Assembly (NCBI GenBank): GCA_024220505.1
Contig: JAKZZE010000016.1
Span: 806,001 to 870,000 of the forward strand
Direction of reading: 5' to 3'
Source: Rhizopus arrhizus
Lineage: Eukaryota > Mucoromycota > Mucoromycetes > Mucorales > Rhizopodaceae
DNA length: 64,000 nt
The first letter of the stretch is position 1; each line of letters opens with the position of its first letter. Shown here piece after piece: positions 11,883-22,715 of this stretch. The position numbers and the translations under genes were made by a program. The notes beneath the pieces are model-generated. The model did no database searches. It was not told the origin of the DNA and saw only the letters and a list, made by a program, of their open reading frames with translations.

Positions 11883-13186
11883 CTAAGCTTTATACATCCA
11901 ACCACCTTCACCCATCGTATCTAAAAACTTTGAATCTGCCTTTGCAATGATCTTCTCACGCAAATCACCATATATCTCTTTTCCTTCAACCGCCTTAAAA
12001 TAGTGAGGCGTCCAAATCGTATTAGATTGTTCGCGTTCCTTACGTAATGTACGTTGCTGATTCTCAATGGCTGACTTCTCAGCTGATGCAGTCGCATAAT
12101 CACCAACCTTGAGTGCTTCCGAGACCTTTTTCCAAATTCGACGTGATTCCAATGGGTCTTGTTCCTCTGTAGGTTTGACGATTTGATCGGGCTTTTCAAG
12201 AGTGGTCAAGTCCAAAAAGTCTTGGGTCTTTTTGTTCTTAGTTAAAGTAGATTTGCCTGTCCATTGGCCTTCGATGATCGTAGGTGTTGACAAGTTATCA
12301 TGGGTAATGGTGGCCTTGAAGTGATGAACTTCACCCGAGATCCATCCTTTGGTGGTATATTCAATAGAAGCAAAATAACCAGTGGATGAATGAATGAATG
12401 AAGTACCATAAAGTTCAACATAAGGAGCTATAGACTGTAAGGCTCATATTCCCAACAAAGTATATTTATCATCATTACCTGCATACCAAATACCATTGAC
12501 AGAGACAGAAGGTAATGTGAACAAATATGTTTCATCATCACGTCCAGTGAGCTTAAGAGTACAATAACCAATCTGATCTACCAACATTTGTGTGCCTGAA
12601 AAACGAGTCTTTTGACCGTCATGTCCAGTCACAACTACACCAGCTTCTTTATTTTCAATGTAAAAACCAGAAACGGGTGGATGATGTGATACTTGTTCAC
12701 AGACAATCCGTGTCTTATCTTGCCATTCACAATGAAACTGTTCACCCAAGATAGGATTAAATGGTTTTTTTTTCCCATTCTCCTTTGGGTACTCGACTTG
12801 AGAAAGATCCATTCAAGGCAGAAATAAACCATTTTACAGCAGCATAAAAACGTTCTTCAGCATTATCGGATTCACTTATTTTACTCAACTAATCGATAGT
12901 GTCAATATACTTTTTATGTACGCGCTCTCTCTCACATAATAAGCTTACCAAACTAGGTTGATCAGCCCAATAAGATCTACATTGGATCGTTTAGTGTTTA
13001 TGTGCTTTATTAACTTGTTATCGTCACTTACGAATATTCTAACAAAGAGATGGGAGCCAACAAGAATGATGGACAAGTTAAAGCAGAAAGATCACCAGTA
13101 AAAGAAGCCAATGTCTTTAAAAAGGAAGAAAAGCTTCCTTGTTGATCAGCAGGAATGCTTTCAAGTGTATTGTCTGAAGATGCCAT
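11883..13186 (-). CDS. oxysterol-binding protein (Kes1/Osh4 type), with apparent 1-nt frameshift
   Basis: Soluble lipid-exchange protein that binds sterol or PI4P and moves lipid between membranes. Exons 13186-13032, 12976-12949, 12888-12479 and 12427-11883 give about 378 aa, typical of the short, single ORD-domain class. The ORP signature '[13 protein letters not shown]' is present, as are '[16 protein letters not shown]' upstream and '[12 protein letters not shown]' downstream, all conserved parts of the ORD. Inside exon 3 the frame that encodes '[18 protein letters not shown]' differs by one nucleotide from the frame that encodes '[10 protein letters not shown]'. The change falls at a run of nine A (minus strand, 12773-12765), where eight would keep the frame. 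It may be a sequencing indel or a real lesion. A truncated start at ATG 12812 would lose the lid and is less likely. Confidence 0.78.
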
Positions 13187-13395
13187 TTTATAAAAAAAAA
13201 AGTATGAAAGAAGAAAAAAAAAGGGGAGGATAAAATTTAATCGTATCTACTCTAAATAAATAAAAAAAAAATATTGCCTAATGTTGGGGTGCGCAAATAC
13301 GAAAATGGTATTGTGACACAAAAAGTAAAACTACGTATTATAAAATGGAAAATGTCAACAAATAGACATTTTTGTTTATATGAAAAGGGGGAATA

Positions 13396-14184
13396 CTATT
13401 CATCGTCACTGCTACTTTCATCATCATCAAACATACTCGATACTGATTTAGATTGTTTCTTTGCAAGTAAATGCCTTACACTCGTCTTTAATTCTTGACG
13501 CATCTCATCATCGTCATCTTGTTCTTTTTGTACAATCGTGCCTGTCGAACGCATCTGCTTCAATTTCTCTACTCTGGCATCCAAAACCGCTTGCTCTTCA
13601 AAGATGTCTTGATTCCTATTGGCATACAGTGTTTCATCATCCTCTTCTTCTAATTGCTTTGTTTCTGCAGAAACATCAATCATCGTCTCATGAAACTCAT
13701 TCAAATCCTTTTCTAACGTCAACTTGGCCTGTTCGTTTGCCACACGCTGTGCTTTTGCTTCTTGTTCAGGATCATCAAAGAATCCTGCAGGTATCGTATT
13801 CGGTTTCACTGGTTCTGGTATATCTTCTTCCATTGGTTCCTCTTGTTGATCAAAGAAATCCTCCGGTAAACCTTCTTTGTGCTCTTCTTCCTCATCGTCT
13901 TCTTCCTCATCACTTGAAATATTTTCAAATTTTGTACGCTTTGCTTGTTGAGTTTGTTCTTGTTCAGGTGCAGGTCTCTTGTTCTTTAATGCCTTTAACT
14001 TTTCAATCTGTTGTCTGTGAAGGCTAGAACCAAGATGAGCTGGCCACACATTTTCATTTTTAACTAACGAGTTACACACAATGCACAATAAGCGTCCTGT
14101 ATCATCATATTTTGCAAACGGATGCTCTACTTTCTTTGCACGCTCTTGTTTTTGTTTTTTAAGTAAACGACGTACGTCAGACAT
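13396..14184 (-). CDS. C2H2 zinc-finger protein, ZNF830/CCDC16-like (splicing-associated)
   Basis: Single exon, 262 aa, from 'MSDVRRLLKKQKQERAKK'; five upstream codons with another ATG (14199) exist, but the MSDVRRLL start matches the family. A C2H2 finger 'LLCIVCNSLVKNEN..AHLGSSLHRQQI' (C-x2-C...H-x5-H) lies at about residues 33-57. It is followed by basic and acidic disordered stretches (runs of E and D near residues 93-105), two 'GFFDDPEQE' / 'DFFDQQEE' motifs, a coiled coil at about 140-215, and the Ser/Asp-rich tail 'MFDDDESSSDDE'. This order matches ZNF830 homologues, nuclear proteins of the spliceosome (XAB2/Syf1-associated) and DNA-damage response. It is divergent from the RRM gene (145 bp between start codons). 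Confidence 0.8.
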   Translation of the reverse strand: MSDVRRLLKKQKQERAKKVEHPFAKYDDTGRLLCIVCNSLVKNENVWPAHLGSSLHRQQIEKLKALKNKRPAPEQEQTQQAKRTKFENISSDEEEDDEEEEHKEGLPEDFFDQQEEPMEEDIPEPVKPNTIPAGFFDDPEQEAKAQRVANEQAKLTLEKDLNEFHETMIDVSAETKQLEEEDDETLYANRNQDIFEEQAVLDARVEKLKQMRSTGTIVQKEQDDDDEMRQELKTSVRHLLAKKQSKSVSSMFDDDESSSDDE

Positions 14185-14329
14185 TGTACAAGAATTCACA
14201 ATGAAAAAGAAAGCAAAAGGTCGATTTCTGTTGTTTTAGTGTGTGGCGCCTTGTGACGCTTTTTACTGTTTGTCTGTATGTCTGTATTTTTTTCGGGCGG
14301 TTTCCTGCTTTTTTACAGATCTCATAACA
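14185..14329. promoter_or_regulatory. divergent promoter between ZNF830-like and RRM genes
   Basis: 145 bp between two divergent start codons. It contains the only G/C-richer block of the area ('GTGTGGCGCCTTGTGACGC', about 14240-14258) followed by T-rich sequence. Both products act in nuclear RNA processing, so coordinated expression is plausible but not shown. Confidence 0.4.
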
Positions 14330-15566
14330 ATGGCAAAGGAAAAGAAAGAGAAAAAGTCAAAAAAGAGCGATGTTTTGGAAAAGAAGACAAAGAAAGTTGT
14401 CTCTGAGAATGTAGAGAAAAAGGATAAGAAGGAAAAGAAAGAAAAGAAGTCAAAGGAGAATGATACAGTTGTAAAGGAGGAAAAGAAGTCAAAAAAGAGT
14501 AGTGAAGACAATGACACCTTTAATGTATTGACCGAAATGGCTCCTGTTGCTGAGGATAATGCTGAAGATGAAAAAGTTGAAAAGAAGAAGAAAAAGAAGG
14601 AATTGACAGAAGAAGAAAAGGAGGAACAACGTAAAATTAATAGAGAAAGCAGAGAAAAGAAGAAGCTGAAAAAGGAACTTAATAAAAAGAGAAAGGTAAA
14701 ATCGATTGCTTTTGATAATGTCTTTTTGTTAAAGATAATATACATAGCGTGGAGAATTGGTTGAAGAAGAAAAAGAAGAGGAGTCAAAAGAAGGTGAAGA
14801 AGAAGACGATAAAGAAGCCAAAAAGCCAAAGGTTGAAAAGAAAAAGAAGGAACCAGAGTTTGGTGTTTGGGTTGGTAATCTTTCTTACAGTACAACAGTG
14901 GAAACAATTCGAAATTTCTTTACAGACTGTGGATCTATCACTCGTGTCAAATGTCCAAAAGGAAATGGTGTTAAAAACAAGAACAAAGGGTAAATAAGGC
15001 GCTTCTTTCAATTCTTTACTCACATATATACTTAGATTTGCTTATATCTTTTTTGCTACAACTGAAGAACAAGCTAAAGCTGTTGCTAAATCAGAACAAG
15101 AGCTTGAAGGTCGTTCATTGCTAATTAAGGATGCAGAAAACTTTGAACGTGCCGATGGATCCAAAGCACCCACAGAGGCTGAAAAGAAGGAGATTAAAAA
15201 ACAAAAGAATCCACCTTGTCCAACCATTTTCTTGGGCAATTTGAGTTTTGATACAACAGAGAAATCAATTCGTGAAGCATTTGAATGGGCAGGAGATATT
15301 CGTAAAGTTCGTGTGGCTACTTTTGAAGATTCTGGAAAATGCAAAGGGTATGTTACTCAGAATGAATAGATTGTAGCAAGTATTCTAATAGACCAAATAG
15401 ATTCGCCTATGTTGATTATCATACAGTCGAAGCTGCAACAAAAGCCATTCGTGCGCCAGATAAGCATACGTTTGATGGTCGTAAATGCCGTGTAGAATTT
15501 GCTAGTGAAGAAGCTCATATGAGATCAAAACCTTGGTTGATGCGAGAAAAGAAACACCGTAAATAA
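14330..15566 (+). CDS. nucleolar RNA-binding protein with two RRMs (Nop13-like)
   Basis: Four exons (14330-14695, 14748-14989, 15036-15347, 15401-15566) give 361 aa, all junctions in phase. Residues 1-150 are an extreme Lys/Glu-rich coiled region (KKEKKSKK repeats) typical of nucleolar proteins. RRM1 starts with RNP2 'VWVGNLSY' and has RNP1-like 'KGFAYIFF'. RRM2 has 'IFLGNLSF' and 'KGFAYVDY'. Two introns interrupt exactly at the 'KG|FAY' RNP1 glycine of each RRM, the same position in both domains. The C-terminus 'RSKPWLMREKKHRK' is basic. Yeast Nop13 has the same layout and associates with pre-ribosomes; a ribosome-biogenesis role is inferred. The start ATG 14330 was chosen because the upstream in-frame sequence is uncharged, unlike the family. 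Confidence 0.82.
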
Positions 15567-16325
15567 AAACCTGCTTTAGAAATCCCCTTTACTTTGGCTT
15601 TTTTTTTTTTCTAAGGCTATATTGAAGACATATATTTGTTAATCTCGACATTTTTTACACATATTTAGTAATAATCAAGCATTATTTCTTAATGCTACGA
15701 TTATGTGGAAATGTAGACTTATTTAGTATGTGTATCTATCAAGGTAGATTAGTGATTGCAGTGCAAGCGCTATATAAATTATGCATAGAACTGCATAACA
15801 TGTAGTACTAAGCTAATAGCTTAACACAAAAAACTACACTGCCAATCACTTGTGCATATATCATAACCATATTGTAAAAATCATACACTTTGAACATTTG
15901 TTATTTCTGTATCTCAAAAATAAGTTTGATTACTAGTATACTTATAAAAAATATTAGGCGCGAAGGGTATAAAACGACAGCTCATTTAGACAAATTCAAA
16001 TAAAATACATGAAAAGGTATTAAAAGAAGCCATCCTTAAGATCAAGGATAAAAAAAGGTAAGAAATGAAGAACATTCATGATAAACAATGAGAACATTTG
16101 AGTCGTTATAGAACTCGGAAACCAAGAGGAGTCATGAGCATATAAAGAAGCCTGTAAATAAAGTAGTTCTGATACTAAAGAAAAGAGTATGCAGTAATCA
16201 TTTATGTTTGTATTTGCTATAGAAAATAGCCAAGAACTTTATAAAGCAAATCAACCACAGTTCCTTTAATGATTCAATTGATTAATAGGATTGTTACGTG
16301 CTTCACAACTCAATTCTTAAATATT
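15567..16325. other. gene-free transition region
   Basis: About 760 bp downstream of the last clear host gene. AT-rich unique-looking sequence, no ORF longer than background, no repeat shared with the rest of the window that I could see. It marks the change from gene-dense to repeat-rich sequence. Confidence 0.4.
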
Positions 16326-17415
16326 ATGGATGCATTCTTATTCAATAGTTTCACTGATTTAAAACACCAATGTGAAGGCGATATTTCTGAAAATACATGG
16401 TTATGTATCAAAGATTCATACAAGAATATTAAAATGAGATGAAAAATATAAACATTATTTTGATCTAAAGTTATCAAGAAGATGTCGACAAACTCTTTAT
16501 AGAGAAGACATTTTCTGCAGCCATCACAATTAAAAGACTAATTAACAAATTACACGTATAAAAGTCCACAACCTCACCATCAACAATAATGAATTTTCTT
16601 TTGAAAGAATGATACCAGTACTTACAACAGTACAACAAGTGTTTATAAAGTCGGCTACAAGAGAAGAAGGATGTTTGCAATTGATAAATATTGGTATGAA
16701 GATTCAAGGCACTCAAAAGACGCTTGTGAAGTTTATAAAAAACATGTTGGAATATTTTCCTCTCAATGACTTGGGTGAAATTATTAAAGAGGATGACTTA
16801 AAAAGTAGATACATTTTACCAATGTTGCAGTCATTATTTGATGATTTGGATGATGAAAATATGGTGTTTTTCAAGATAACAAATGAAAATAATGCAGGAT
16901 GTAAACAGAAGGTGTTTGATGTTTCTCATCGACGACCAGATGGCCAATTTCGACAAAGGTCTGAATGTGATAGCCTTATCACGATTGGATACATGGAAAC
17001 CAAGGCTGAATCAGAAAGCAAGAGCTATAAGGCTTGTATGTAAGACCTAATTCGCCTTGCCATCTTTGGCAAAAAGGCAATAGATATTTACAACTTGAAA
17101 AGTATGTTATTGATTCAAGAAATTGGGCCAAGTTTTACTTTCTACTTATTGCAAAAGAAAAATGGGGAAATATATTCCATGGTGGAGTTGGACAAATTCA
17201 ATTTCTCAATGAATATAAATCAAATTCCCGCAATCTTTGGTTGCTTGAACCGAATAACTGATATTGTGGTCCCTATAAACAAAAAAAAAAATACCGATAT
17301 TGTGGACATTTTCAAGAAATATGTAAGAAGTCAGTGTTTGGACATTAGTGATAATAAAACAATCCGCAAGGCAATGCGTTCTCCTGTCATGCAATCTTTG
17401 ACAGTTAAAATCTAA
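16326..17415 (+). pseudogene. decayed gene with PD-(D/E)XK-like motif
   Basis: A 269-codon stretch (16609-17415) is open in one frame except for a single TAA at 17041-17043. The reading continues on both sides as related-looking protein ('...ESKSYKACM' then 'DLIRLAIFGKKAIDIYNLK'). Before it the same frame continues back to about 16444 with two more stops, and a separate 38-codon ORF begins at ATG 16326. 'RRPDGQF' followed by 'ITIGYMETKAE' has the P-D...E-x-K spacing of PD-(D/E)XK nuclease folds, and 'MVELDKFNFSMN' follows. I recall similar multicopy proteins in Mucorales genomes, but the function is not established. Stops and frame changes argue for a pseudogene. A T/C-rich tract follows it directly. 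Confidence 0.5.
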
Positions 17416-17439
17416 TGATAGAATACTTTTGCCTCTTTT

Positions 17440-17606
17440 CCCTTTCTCTCTCCCATTTTTTTGTTTTATAATAAAAGTTTTTTTTTCTTTTTCTTTTTTT
17501 TTCTTTTTCTTTTTTTTTTCTTTTTCTTTTTTTTTCTTTTTCTTTTTTTTTCTTTTTCTTTTTCTTTTTTTTTCTTTTCTTTTTTTTTCTTTTTCTTTTT
17601 TTTTGC
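17440..17606. repeat. polypyrimidine low-complexity tract (T8-9 C units)
   Basis: About 165 bp of T with regularly spaced single C residues on the + strand, in repeated units such as TTTTTCTTTTTTTTT. Homopurine on the other strand, which creates spurious poly-Lys ORFs. It abuts the left end of duplicated segment A. A shorter related tract precedes copy B (41814-41849). Confidence 0.85.
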
Positions 17607-19498
17607 TTTGATACATTGTTCACCATAGCTAGCAATACTGGTGTCAATCCTCTTTGCTTATACAAACATAGCCATAGCATTACAAATGGATATATGTTAT
17701 TATATGCTTATTTGTATACCAAATAACACTATCCCTATTTTGATCAATGGGATATGCTATCTATTTTGTATTAAGCATGTACCATCTACAGTCAAAGTAT
17801 GGCTATCGATGTCAATCGATCAGTTAGTTTCCTTTGTTTCTATTAAGGGTGGCCGTTGTACTTGTTTGGATGATCTATTATGTTTTTATAGACCAGTAGT
17901 CCTATATCATCTCGTTCATAAAAAAAATAAAAATAAAAAAAAGAGAGAGAGAGAGAGAAAAAGAAGGGACGATTCTAACTTGGCTCATAACAAACTAGTC
18001 AATGTCCATCTAGACAAAGATAGTCTTCTAACCGATATGTATCATCATCCGCATTGTGGAAATTGATCATGCTTCATTGTTACTTGTTCTTTCTTTCCTT
18101 TTCTTTCTTTTCATTTTGTTTCTTATAAACATAACCAGGCTTATCAATGCAAAGTTGATGTACATTTCTATAGATTCTATAAGATGGATTCCTTTTTTCT
18201 TCTTTTTTCTTCTTCTTTCTTTCATCTTTCTTCTTCTTCTTTTTTTTTTTTGACTAATCATCATGTCCAGTAATCTTTGTCAAGTTAATAGCTTAATAGG
18301 ACAAAGGAAGACAGTTTACAAGATGATATTAGTATGATTAGCATCTATATCTGTGTACTGATGCTTACTACATTATCCTCTTGGTCAGTAAAGCATGAAA
18401 GATCCAAGAGAATATTGTATGATAGCTTACTGTACTGGATAAGAAGAAACTGCAGACGTATTAGATACTAAATGACATATAGGCTATCTTGACAGAGTGA
18501 AAAATCAGTTCAAGGTAAGCATGTTCATTTAGAGATAGTATTTCACTATTGAGCTTACATTAGGAGATATGGGCTTCATGACTTTAGGACCAGGCGCAGT
18601 CAACAAAGAAGGTAAAAATAAAAGACCCAATAGAACGGCAAAGATCGTTAAATAGAGGAACCAGTGGAGGCTAGTTATCTTATGACATATCCAAACTTTC
18701 AAAGGTAGATCAAAACCAAGTCTACTATCTATTATCAATTCTTTGATCTTCTCTTGTATGCTTTTCAAAATGTTCCAAGTCAATAAACTGTATAAAATAA
18801 ATGGATTAGAAACATTAGGCAAGATGAAACAATTTACATGCATATGATTTGGTACCGTACATGGATTATTCATCGCAGGTCAATTTAGACAGGATACTTA
18901 CAAGAATAAGATGACACCTTGATCTCTTGCTTCAAGTCATGATCATAGCAAGAACAACTTGTTAAAGATGATTAGAAGCAATATGAAGCGATCATGGAGT
19001 TAAATATCTGTATCAAAGTGTTAGTATATCCACACTAGTGTTTCATAATGCAAATAAAAAGTGTGTACCTCACAAGAGTATCATCAGCAAGAAAGCACAT
19101 ATATATATATATACTTGGATCTTTTTTCTCCTTTCTCTTCCTTCAAGGGAAAAAAAAAAAATCAGTGGAATGGATGATCCAACAATTACGAAAGAGTTCT
19201 GTTCACTGAAGACTATTCACTGTCTGCGTTGAAACGATCAGCAGAAGATCTCCTCTATTCCGGAGGAGACACTCCTTTCCGTATACAGACGCACATGGTC
19301 ATGGCTGTATCGGATTCACATTTCAAGAGGCTGAGCTTACGTGAGCCAACAGATCATCAGTCCATTCTGAGTAACCCACAGGAGATCTTTTTTTTTTCTC
19401 TTTTTAGAAAATGAAGAGAAAAAAGAACCAAAGCATATCAAAGAGAGACTGTTACAGAAAAAGAAAAGAATGTCTGAGTGTGCAAAGAAGGTCATAAC

Positions 19499-19538
19499 AG
19501 AGACAGGAGCAGAGACAGGAGCAGAGACAGGAGCATAA
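19499..19538 (+). repeat. 12-bp minisatellite, copy A (about 3 units)
   Basis: Three tandem units of GAGACAGGAGCA. In the duplicate at 43710-43783 the array is longer (about six units, GAGACAGAAGCA type), so this array has changed length since the duplication. Confidence 0.8.
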
Positions 19539-21020
19539 AGAAAAAAAGAGAAAGCCATAAGCATCACTTGAGCTATTATGATAGATGTTAATAAAAAGAA
19601 TTCAGATGCTATAAAGTAAGCTACCATTTGAAGCTTGGATTAATACAAGACTAGAACACGGTACTTGAATGTTTGAAGGTGCTGTGAACGATATACATTT
19701 ATGGATATGATAAAGAGAAGTTAAAGAAGGAAAAGGAAGCCAATAGTGATGAATACAGACTTGAAGTATCAGCCAAACTAGATAAATAGTAGATTTACAT
19801 GTTCAGTAGCTGATTGTAACCAACGCGATTAACTTACAAAAGAAAGACGATGATAGAACAGGCTTGTAGGCTCCTTTTCCTTGCACAAACCAAAAGTAGA
19901 GAGATAATAGCCAGATAGAGAGCATAATTTGTATACCAAGAGATATTTTAATGATGATATTAATAAGCCATAGCTTGAGAAAGTGAATAAGGTGTGAAAA
20001 AAAAAGGTAAATAAAAAAGGAAAAAAAAAAAAAAAAAAGAGGAAATTTTTTAGAATGAGTATTTATAGGCTTGAAGATGCACGCATTCCTGGTTAAACAA
20101 GTCTTTCCCTTTTTGTACATCAAGATATTTGTTTATAAGCATTCCTTTACTTTTATGATTTCAAGTCAAAGGAAAGCTATTCACCATCATCCTTCTGAAG
20201 TCATAAATTATGAATTGTTGTATACTAAAGGCTTTGTTTTGTTTATTTTGAACATATCGTTATGTATGACAGTGAGCCAATAGAACAAAGGAGCGTATAC
20301 TTTATTTATTTCCTATTTCATATAAACTCACTTTTTCCTATCAATCCCCCTATTCTTATATTACGTGTTTTTTCATGAATATATTTAGGAATGGAGGAAG
20401 GATGTATAAATCCTGATTGTATTTAAACATGTATCTAAGCATGACAATGGAATCTTATTGCTCATCGATTTATACATGAATCTAAAGTGTTTCAAAATAA
20501 TAATGTATCTATCATGTGGTACAAGATAGGCAATAATCACTCTATAGTACGCATTCCTCATTATAAAAAAGAAATTTAAAATCAAAAAGCATTTTTTTAT
20601 TTCATTTTCTTTCTTTACCCCTTTACCTCACTCATACAAGTCATACTTTCTGGTCTATTGATGAATAACACTGCTCTTAAAGTCTCTTTGACTAGGTATT
20701 CTGTAAGTTATAGCTTAATATCTCAAGTTGATCCATTTCTTTAACCTATGGTCTTTATGAAATAGAGCTACTACCTACACGCGTTCGTTTCTTCTTATTT
20801 TGCTGCATTAGTAAAAGTACTAGGTCAAACAAATCTGGCATGACTATTATCTAATTGTCTCTTATCTAGTCCATCTGGCACATTTATGTAAAATCGCAAC
20901 TATTCATTATACAACTAAATGCACTTTATCTTCAAGATGCTTGCACATAATCTCAATTCAGAGGTAATATATATCCATTTTTATATGTATATCTTGTTTT
21001 TTTTTTTTTTTTTTCTTTTG

Positions 21021-21459
21021 CATCTGGGAAGACGGAAGCTTGACCGTAAGGTGACGCCTGCCTTTCCATACCGAGGGGACTTATAAGGTATGGAGTTGGC
21101 TGCCCTGCTCAGTTTGTGTCCTCTAATAGGAACGGTTCCTGAGACAATAATCTATGGACTATGATTTCTCAGTAGAGTTCGCTACTTTTGCTGTTGCATA
21201 GCCAGGTGTTGCCAAACTGATATTTCTTCCCAGTAAAGATGCTAGATGATCGGAGCTTGACCGCAAGGTGACAAAACCTCTTAACCCCACGCTCTGGAGC
21301 CCTTTATCGTGTGGACATTGGAGTGCTCTGCTCAGTTTGTTACGACTTTGCTAGCTGCCCCTAGCTACAACCCATTCCTCTGCCTCATGCTTCCCAGTAG
21401 AGTTCGCTACTTTTGCTGTTGCATGAGTTCGAGGTAGTCTGCAAACTGATTCTATCATC

Positions 21460-21461
<2 letters not shown>
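21021..21461 (+). ncRNA. candidate structured RNA, two tandem ~210-nt units (copy A)
   Basis: Two units share an order of elements. Unit 1: closing stem CTGGGAAGA (21024-21032) with TCTTCCCAG (21225-21233), perfect 9 bp; hairpin ACC-GTAA-GGT (21043-21052) with a GNRA loop; stem CCATACC/GGTATGG (21066-21072/21087-21093); TCAGTTTG (21109-21116) with CAAACTGA (21213-21220). Unit 2: GATGAT (21245-21250) with ATCATC (21454-21459); ACC-GCAA-GGT (21260-21269); CCACGC/GTGTGG (21287-21292/21309-21314); TCAGTTTG (21332-21339) with CAAACTGA (21442-21449). Both contain AGTAG-AGTTCG-CTACT. A run of 33 T follows (21461-21493), compatible with Pol III termination. No known RNA family recognised. Confidence 0.5.
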
Positions 21462-21494
<33 letters not shown>

Positions 21495-22032
21495 GAGGCG
21501 TGTTTTCTCAGAGAGAAAAACCTCCTTTGATTTTTTTTATGGAAATATACCAAGAACATTTTGAACTAATTGGAATACTCTAGCTTTTGAAATGACGAAA
21601 TTATAGTTTGCAATCCTGGCAATAATTTTAGCTCACAACGACGCAAAGAGTTCATTTGATGGATTTGTTACCACAATAGTAAGTTATCACTTTAGTGATC
21701 TGTAGCTTTGTAAATTATATTAAAATAACTTTATATAGAACTCTTCAGAATTGGTTATGATATATGCATTCTGAATCTCTGTTGCTAAGGATACATAAGA
21801 CCGTAGTAACTTGGTTTGAATAAAAGGAATCAGATAGGATCCTGAATCATATGTTGACCTAAATTGGAATCATCTATAACATTATTCCCAACACAGATCA
21901 ATAAAATACTTTGATTAGATTTTAATATTAAGCTTTACTCATTTTAACTTCACATAGACTTATTAATATCTACTATAGCCGAATTTTTTAACTTTGGATA
22001 CCAATTTTAATACCTTTTGTTATGTCGAGGTT

Positions 22033-22665
22033 GATCCAGAGACACGACCTTTTATGTGATTAATATATTTATTCTTCATGTCATCACCAAAAACAACCAG
22101 GAAAATTGGCTGAGAAGACTCGAATCCATACTTGATCCATCTCTTCTTCTTCTTCTTTTGTTTTTGTAAAGCACTGTTTATTTACTTACTGTTAATATTG
22201 TATTCTGAATATTAAACGGATTAATTTGGTGTACTCCTTTTTCTTTTATTCTTCTTCTTTTTATTTTTTTTTCTTTTTAGTTTTCTTTCCCTTTTTCTTG
22301 TCATACTTTTTGCTACCATTTAATAAAATATTAATGATTTCAGTGTTTGCTCTCTGTCTTCCTTGACAATTGTAGAAATGGAGGGCAACAGATTTTTGAT
22401 TGTAAAAACTGAATAAAACTGGTAAATGGTGTACGTTAACCTTGCTTTCTTCCCATTTAGCCTCAAAAGGGTGACACAAGGAATCCCATTTTTGTGTAAA
22501 GCTTGCTAAACAATAAACTATACAAAGTTTACTCTTTTTTTATATAAAGCCTATTGCTGTACCTCAAGAAAGTCAATACTAATAGAATGATTGTCAATAT
22601 TAATCAAATAGTCTTCAGGACTATATCCACCGATTGCTTTGTTTATTTTCTCTAAAAATAACCTT
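22033..22665 (-). pseudogene. Fanzor-like (TnpB-related) remnant, copy A
   Basis: Minus-strand pieces fit the RuvC half of Mucorales Fanzor/OrfB proteins as I remember them. These are a segment 'EKINKAIGGYSPEDYLI' (about 22570-22640), then after a likely intron 'SVALHFYNCQGRQRANTEI' with 'INILLNGSKKYDKKKGKK' and a poly-Lys linker (22261-22503), then 'VVFGDDMKNKYINHIKG' (about 22040-22105), resembling the 'VFGDGMKNK..KGH' block, and a weak 'VDINKSM' further on. Stops and frame changes separate the blocks and no zinc ribbon remains, so it is dead. Fanzors are RNA-guided DNA nucleases carried by eukaryotic transposons. The family assignment is from pattern memory, not a search. Confidence 0.5.
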
Positions 22666-22715
22666 TTTTTTTTTCACATAGCAAGTTACACACAGAGGTC
22701 GATCCTTTATATTTT

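Larger units (their letters stand above)
17600..22715 (+). repeat. duplicated segment, copy A (5.1 kb)
   Basis: Matches 41845-46928 in the same orientation over about 5.1 kb with only scattered substitutions and small indels. Corresponding landmarks are 'GATACATTGTTCACCATAGC' at about 17609 and 41854, a short ORF at 18529-18873 and 42743-43087 (-), a 12-bp minisatellite (three units here, more in copy B), tandem structured units (21021-21461 / 45254-45695) and a Fanzor-like remnant near the right end. The short ORF would encode a hydrophobic 114-aa peptide; amino-acid changes between copies are not obviously constrained, so it is not called as a gene. A 20-kb-scale duplication followed by insertion of LINEs between the copies is the simplest history. 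Confidence 0.85.

Noticed and set aside
14263..14907. 214-codon minus-strand ORF rich in Ser/Phe
   Set aside because: Antisense shadow of the Lys/Glu-rich region of the Nop13-like gene.
17206..17680. Lys-rich minus-strand ORFs (91 and 136 codons)
   Set aside because: They are translations of the polypurine strand of a low-complexity tract.
18529..18873. 114-codon hydrophobic ORF, conserved at 42743-43087
   Set aside because: Conserved only because the whole segment is duplicated; several radical amino-acid changes and no recognisable family or splice-supported extension.
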